Below are positions 56,220-64,000 of a stretch of 64,000 nt of DNA, one piece after another. The position numbers and the translations under genes are program-made. The DNA is from Ephemerocybe angulata (Eukaryota > Basidiomycota > Agaricomycetes > Agaricales > Psathyrellaceae). Location: positions 682,001 to 746,000 of the forward strand of contig JAACJK010000111.1 of NCBI GenBank assembly GCA_013368325.1, in the 5' to 3' direction. The notes beneath the pieces were generated by a model. The model searched no databases. It had not been told where the DNA came from and was given only the letters and a program-made list of their open reading frames with translations. Position 1 is the stretch's first letter; the number at the start of each line of letters is the position of its first letter.

Positions 56220-57616
56220 GCATTGCGTCGGTTAGCCCAATCAGAAAGACTTCGAGTCATCCAATGTCCGGCCGTTGTGGTTGGAGTTAAGTTCAGATGC
56301 AGCATGAAAGCAGGTAGAGATATGGCTCATTTGTCTGGGAGGCAATACCAGAGACTCTTGGCTCACGAAGCACACTGTGGCTGCACGACCCACGAATGCC
56401 TCAAGTCGTATATATATGGCTTCTTATTTTCTTATTTTCCAAGCCATGTTCCATTCAGGAACGACTGAAGGCCTCAGTGCAGAGTTTGCCGCAAAGCGAG
56501 GCACCGGCTCGCTTGTTTCCAAGACAAAAACAGAGATTGGCTCACGATGCACACTCTCATGCTTATGCAACATTTTACTACACCGATGGTTTTTTTTTGC
56601 GGTCTCTGTGTGTGTATATAGGGAACTATGAATACATTGAAGCACCCTCGTCCGAATCGTCCATATCAGTATCGCTGTCGTCGTCGTCCTCTTCGGATGA
56701 TGCAACGTCATTCAACCAGGGAAACGATGAAGACGTCGGTATCCTCGTTACTTTCGCCCCTATTATCTTGTACCCTTGTTATCTTGTTACTCTCTCCATT
56801 CGATCCACTACTGTTGGCTCCAATCCTTGGAGAAACGCCGTTAAATTCGTGAGCAGCCGCTTGGAACACAGATGCTTGCATTTCCAGTGTTCCAGGCGGA
56901 GACGGCAAGGACGGCTGCGCTCTCGGACAAAAAGCGGAGCAAGGTACTTGAGGTCCGTACTGGTTATTGGGGTTGACCTCAGAAATGGTATAACCTCTTG
57001 GGTACGTGTATTGAGGGGTGGTTAGGAGGGCTTGGTCGACGCCGTTGTGCCACTTGCCAGAACGAATGCCATGTTGAAGCTTGAAGCTTGAAGTTCTCGA
57101 TCCAGCGGAGCTGGCCTTGAAACGGTCTTCGGAGATTCCGATCAACGAATCTCGTTAATCAGTTACGTCGATCTCCTTGTCGCATTCCTACAGGAAGTTC
57201 CGCTTCACCCCCTCGAGTTACGGGAATTTGATGGCCTAGAACGGGAGGTAAGACTTGGTTATCGATCTAGAGGGGTGGAGCAGCTTACCGACTGATTCTT
57301 GGCTTAGAGGATCTGGCTGACCGTCGATTGACCGCCGATCACTCGATCCAGAAACTCTCAGCGATGTCTTCCTTGCGGGTGTCCTGATAAGATAGGCGCC
57401 GCTCTGGGCCCGTTAGACGACTGAGATGACGAAGATGAACAAGGATCGGCTCGCCTGGCAGGTTGGGATCCTTGAGTTTGCCTGGGCCAGCTTACTGGCC
57501 GGACCTGGCTGGCCATGCTAGGCGCTGGTGGTGGGCGGGCGCGGAGGGCCGCGAAAAAACGACGGAAAACCAAACGTCGGCGGCTGGGCTTTGCCACGGC
57601 CCGCGCTAGCCTCATC
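56220..57616. other. Mostly non-coding; uncertain - strand frame
   Basis: A 145-codon frame on - (57,145-56,708) is Ser/Pro/Asn-rich (ISEVNPNNQYGPQVPC) with an acidic end. No domain or splice partner was found. A short TCG/TCC-rich microsatellite lies at 56,672-56,694. Confidence 0.3.
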
Positions 57617-58131
57617 TTATCCGGCGATGTAGCTACATGCCACAAATCTCAAAGGCGTCGAGTTTCTTTTTTGTCTGCTTCTTGATGGGTGGTTGGCTAT
57701 GGGGGAGCATGGGTGGAAGGTCGCTGCCTGATCCCGAGCTGGGGGCGGGAGAAGGGGGGCGTCCGTTATAGCTGGTTGGTCCTCTGTACTCGTAGGTGTT
57801 TTTGCCACGTACCAGTAATACTGTTGGAGCAGGTTTCTCTCGTGTTCGTCACCAAAGCCTCGCGGGTCGTAGGATTCGGGAACAGGTGACGAGAGGCCTT
57901 GATGTACGCAAAGCTGCCCGACAGAATTTTGAACTCCCAAAAGATGTAGACGGAATGGCTACACCTAGTCACTTGAAAGACGAGGGAAAGCTGCCTGGGC
58001 TGAGGGATAGGTGCTATTTCAATCCTAACTCGCCTGGAAATGGCCTCCCGTTCTAGTATCGCCAGAGCAAACATACCAAGCGCCCGGCGCCTATTAATCA
58101 CGGGCGTTCGGGAAACAGGGTATTGTGCCAC
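57617..58131 (-). CDS. Uncertain short frame(s)
   Basis: Two overlapping - strand frames. The lower one (57,940-57,617) has SPVPESYDPRGFGDEHERNL and YYWYVAKTPTSTEDQP, which look protein-like. No ATG-to-stop model is preferred and no family is recognised. It may belong to the decayed coding further upstream on the same strand. Confidence 0.25.
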
Positions 58132-58425
58132 AAAGGAGCAAGCATTTTCGTAGATCGTCAGGGCGAAATCCCTCGCCTAACCCGGCCCTCAGGAACGTCA
58201 TGTTGCCGAGCGGTGGAACATTGATGCTTTCCTGAGGTCGACAAGGTGAGTATGGGCACAATGGGATGATGCGGTGTGCCGTACTCACACGTCAAGGGTC
58301 GTGGTGCGAGGGTGATGGAATACTCGATTCCATTCACCCCAGGTTCGGCGCTGCAGAGGATAAGAAGGCGCTAGTAGCACCTACGATACGACCCTTCAGT
58401 ATGTAATTTCGGTTTCGGTTGTAGT

Positions 58426-59850
58426 TTAGTACGTCCGTCGAATATCTTGTGCCATTGGAGGCCAACCATCATTGGCGAAGCGGTCATTATGGTATAGCTC
58501 CAAAGCTTCCAAAGCCCCGGGAGTACCGGACCCCACGATGCTGAGACGCTCGGCGAATACTTTGAGGACCATCCTGCCTAGGAATAGACCTCCCCGTCTA
58601 TTACTGACATTAGCGGAGAGCCAAGGAACTCGCATTACAGACTATTACAGAGAACATACCCCACATGTGTTTGGATCCTGGCCGCTCCAAGTCAGGCTGT
58701 CGGTAGCCCTCCAGAGGAATGGTCGGTTCTTGCTCTGGCAGTCGCGTGGGTCACCGGTCAGGGCTGAGCATTTGAGAAACTCAGCTCGCGCATTGGCCTG
58801 GCGTGTCCAAATCGCGGCGGTCCCATTCACCCTGAACTGCTTTGATGGCAGCAAAGGCGAACTGAGTATCATATCGGTGGTCAGTAATGCATGTCGACTG
58901 GGAGGAAGAAACGCACCAAAGGTTTAACGAGCTGGAATACCTCCACCTCATCCCTCGTAACTCCTTCCCGATGGCGTCGACGCACCGAATCTTCGTCCAG
59001 TTCCAGCGGCGCTTAGCATCCTCAGTAAGGTCAACTACCTTGGGACGGTCCTTCGGTGACTTGGTCGAGGCTTTCTTGTATATCTTGGTAGCATTTGTCC
59101 AACTTCTCGATCTTGGCGACTGACTAGTATAAACCAGTAAGCCAACGGGTCAAGGTAAACGAAAATGAACTGACCTCGACCTTGAAGGTACTCTTCAGAC
59201 TCAGGCGTTGGCGCGCAATTGCATCGTCTTCATCAGCCGCCAATCCTCCCTCCTGCTGAACAATGTCGTCGTCGTCGTCGTCGAAGTGGTCGGTTAACGG
59301 AGGGCTCGGAGATATGACTGCTAGCCAAGGATGATGCTCGGCTAGGCTGCTTCAGTGCAAGAGGGAAAAGGACTTCATCCCTGTCTCAGTTTTGACGGAG
59401 GCCGTCCAAACTCTTGCTTGCCTTCGCCTTCACCTTGTTCTTCGATCGTCTGGGCCCGGGTGCATGAACGGTTGAGTCAAGACGTGCTGAGCTTTTCTAG
59501 GCTTCTCCTTCATCAAATTCGACGGAACTCTCAATTTGAGATAAGGTCAGCAACGGAGACTAGCCTGAGGCTTCTCCATCAGAAACCTCGTTAGGCAGGA
59601 GACTCCGGATCTCACGGATCTCGTTGCAGCAACATCCTTCTTTTCCTTTTTCCCTCCACCACCACGACGACCTTTGGTCCTTTTACGCTCGTCGATGAGC
59701 GTGTCACACCCATCGTCCTCGAGCTCGATATCCTCGTCCTCAACCTCCGACTCGCCGTCCTCATCGTCTCTCTTGACGACGTGCTCACCGTCGGACCCAG
59801 AGTCACCAGAAGGCTCGTGCACCATCTCATCGCCTTGATGCACGGCATCG
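58426..59850 (-). pseudogene. Decayed or unresolved gene with acidic N-terminal region
   Basis: Successive - strand pieces point to one former gene. They are MHQGDEMVHEPSGDSGSDGE plus Asp/Glu-rich and Lys-rich stretches (59,843-59,640), HFDDDDDDIVQQEGGLAADE (59,290-59,230), and LKSTFKVE followed by a GTCAGT donor and a TACTAG acceptor leading to VAKIEKLDKCYQDIQESLD (59,190-59,060). After these come VDLTEDAKRRWNWTKIRCVD, FAAIKAVQGEWDRRDLDTPG and VFAERLSIVGSGTPGALEAL (58,560-58,500). The pieces lie in different frames with stops between them. I do not recognise the family; a dead transposon gene is possible. Confidence 0.4.
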
Positions 59851-59964
59851 CATTATTGTCTTCATCGTCTTCGACGACGAGCTCGTAGTGTGTACGATGT
59901 TTGCCCCTGCCTCTGTACGGTGACTGATGTCACTCTCCTTCTCCCCGCTTACCAGTCACACCGC

Positions 59965-60696
59965 ACTTTTCTTTGAGACTATTTAGAAGTCCCGGAGAAA
60001 TAAGGGAGGCATTCTTATTCATTCCAGCTCTCCGTAAGTACTCTTTTTGTGACCCTCAGAGCGTTGGTCGTTGTGCAATATTGTTAACAGTTCCGCCAGT
60101 GGAACCAGGTGGCTGTGCGACCTGATGCTGGTACGCCAAAATTCAAAAGACTTAGAACTTTTCTTTGAGACGATTTACAAGGCCCGGAGAAATAAGGGAG
60201 GCATTCTTATTCATTCCAGCTCTCCGTAAGTACTCTTTTTGTGACCCTCAGAGCGTTGGTCGTTGTGCAATATTGTTAACAGTTCCGCCAGTGGAACCAG
60301 GTGGCTGTGCGACCTGATGCTGGTACGCCAAAATTCAAAAGACTTAGAACTTTTCTTTGAGACGATTTACAAGGCCCGGAGAAATAAGGGAGGCATTCTT
60401 ATTCATTCCAGCTCTCCGTAAGTACTCTTTTTGTGACCCTCAGAGCGTTGGTCGTTGTGCAATATTGTTAACAGTTCCGCCAGTGGAACCAGGTGGCTGT
60501 GCGACCTGATGCTGGTACGCCAAAATTCAAAAGACTTAGAACTTTTCTTTGAGACGATTTACAAGGCCCGGAGAAATAAGGGAGGCATTCTTATTCATTC
60601 CAGCTCTCCGTAAGTACTCTTTTTGTGACCCTCAGAGCGTTGGTCGTTGTGCAATATTGTTAACAGTTCCGCCAGTGGAACCAGGTGGCTGTGCGA
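59965..60696 (+). repeat. Four tandem copies of a 192-bp unit
   Basis: Copies start at 59,965 (diverged first copy), 60,157, 60,349 and 60,541. The period is exactly 192 bp and copies 2-4 are identical where compared, the last one running into the IR2 arm. Each unit contains the end of an exon-like stretch (GAAATAAGGGAGGCATTC), a perfect-looking splice donor (CCGTAAGTAC) and an acceptor (TGTTAACAG), so it amplifies an exon-intron-exon junction of the IR2 gene. IR2's left arm has a single copy. Confidence 0.95.
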
Positions 60697-60699
60697 CCT

Positions 60700-63356
<2,657 letters not shown>

Positions 63357-63359
63357 TTA

Positions 63360-64000
63360 AGTATTATCAATACATTGTCATTATGCGTTAAAGGTCATTA
63401 TCCCCAGACAAATAGATCATTCAGGACATGCTCGAAAGAATAGACTCTGTTCGATATACCTAGACAAGTAGATCACTAAATATCGAGATACGTGAGTGAT
63501 AGTCTAGGCATGAACGTTAACAAAAAAGCAAAAGCATGCCTCAGTACGTGCTCGAAAGAACAGACTAAGATCCAAGATACGAAAGATACGAAACCATATA
63601 CTACGCCATAAGAAGGATAACCCGAGGATGGTCTGAAGTAAAGCGCCAAGAGGCTGGAAGAAGATATTGGTCTACCATATATATATATCAACACCTTGAG
63701 CTAAATCTGCTCGAGGCTGTATGTAAATACAGTTCGGGGTTTCATGGCAAGATGAGTATCAGTTAAAGTCCTGACGCCGAGGCACCGCGAAGTAAACTAG
63801 TAAGGTAGCACAGAAGAAGAGGGAAAGCGCCTACATGGCTTTGCAGACAATAGCAGCAAGAGACGTAATTCAGGTCCCAGCCCATCAAAACAGATGGCTG
63901 GTACAACTGCATCGCAAGTGCTGAGGATCTTCCGAAGACCAATGGCGCAGCAATACATCAGGAGTTTGTGAATGAAAACAAGGTTTCACCTCGCCAGCGA
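63360..64000. other. Intergenic, AT-richer, no gene
   Basis: No supported coding. Two related ~50-bp stretches (near 63,425 and 63,545) share a TGCTCGAAAGAA-AGACT core. A short TA run (TATATATATAT) is near 63,676-63,688. Confidence 0.35.

Overview
The window is nuclear DNA of a filamentous basidiomycete, almost certainly an agaricomycete. Genes are cut by many 45-68 nt GT-AG introns with CTNAC/CTAAT-type branch sites. The gene families are typical of mushroom-forming fungi: a KDZ transposase fused to a Ulp1 protease, a TET/JBP dioxygenase, F-box/LRR proteins and lineage-expanded kinase-like genes. Pseudogenes and repeats are dense. I could not name a species. Nothing bacterial (operons, CRISPR, IS) is present.

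Layout. 0-2.4 kb: no solid gene. 2.4-7.1 kb (-): an intact 11-exon KDZ transposase/Ulp1 gene of 1,367 codons. 7.7-8.9 kb (-): two small spliced unknown genes, one probably tail-anchored. 9.2-19.8 kb: a 2.4-kb inverted repeat (IR1) whose arms bracket a decayed protein phosphatase 1 gene (-), a minisatellite and an intact seven-exon kinase-like gene (+). 20.4-23.1 kb (-): one long spliced gene joining an unknown helical N-terminal region to an F-box/LRR C-terminal half. 25.2-26.25 kb (-): a member of a mushroom-lineage unknown family with a nucleotidyltransferase-like signature. 27-30.3 kb and 37.2-40.2 kb: two divergent gene pairs, each with an internal Zn2Cys6-like, coiled-coil protein on + and an unrelated-looking charged protein with in-frame tandem repeats on -. 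30.5-32.1 kb and 60.5-62.0 kb: arms of a second inverted repeat (IR2) about 28 kb apart, with four tandem 192-bp units at one end. 32.8-34.0 kb: RecQ helicase pseudogene. 40.7-41.9 kb (-): a truncated, frameshifted paralogue of the kinase-like gene. 42.4-44.2 kb: divergent unknown genes. 45-47.9 kb (-): a decayed Plavaka/CACTA-like transposase. 49.35-49.53 kb: a MITE with TA target duplication. 52.8-54.2 kb (+): an intact TET/JBP-type dioxygenase. 54.8-56.2 kb (+): an F-box gene. 57-60 kb: decayed or unresolved coding. 62.6-63.35 kb (-): MCM6 pseudogene.

How it fits together. In agaricomycetes TET/JBP dioxygenases (5-methylcytosine oxidases) were described as co-expanded with KDZ transposons. 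Both are present here with complete frames, about 45 kb apart. The locus looks like a duplication-prone accessory or repeat-rich island. Intron-bearing fragments of conserved cell-cycle and repair genes (PP1, RecQ, MCM6) lie beside large inverted repeats, and several gene families occur as pairs. Exon models were built by hand by matching splice sites and reading phase, so boundaries could shift by a few bases.
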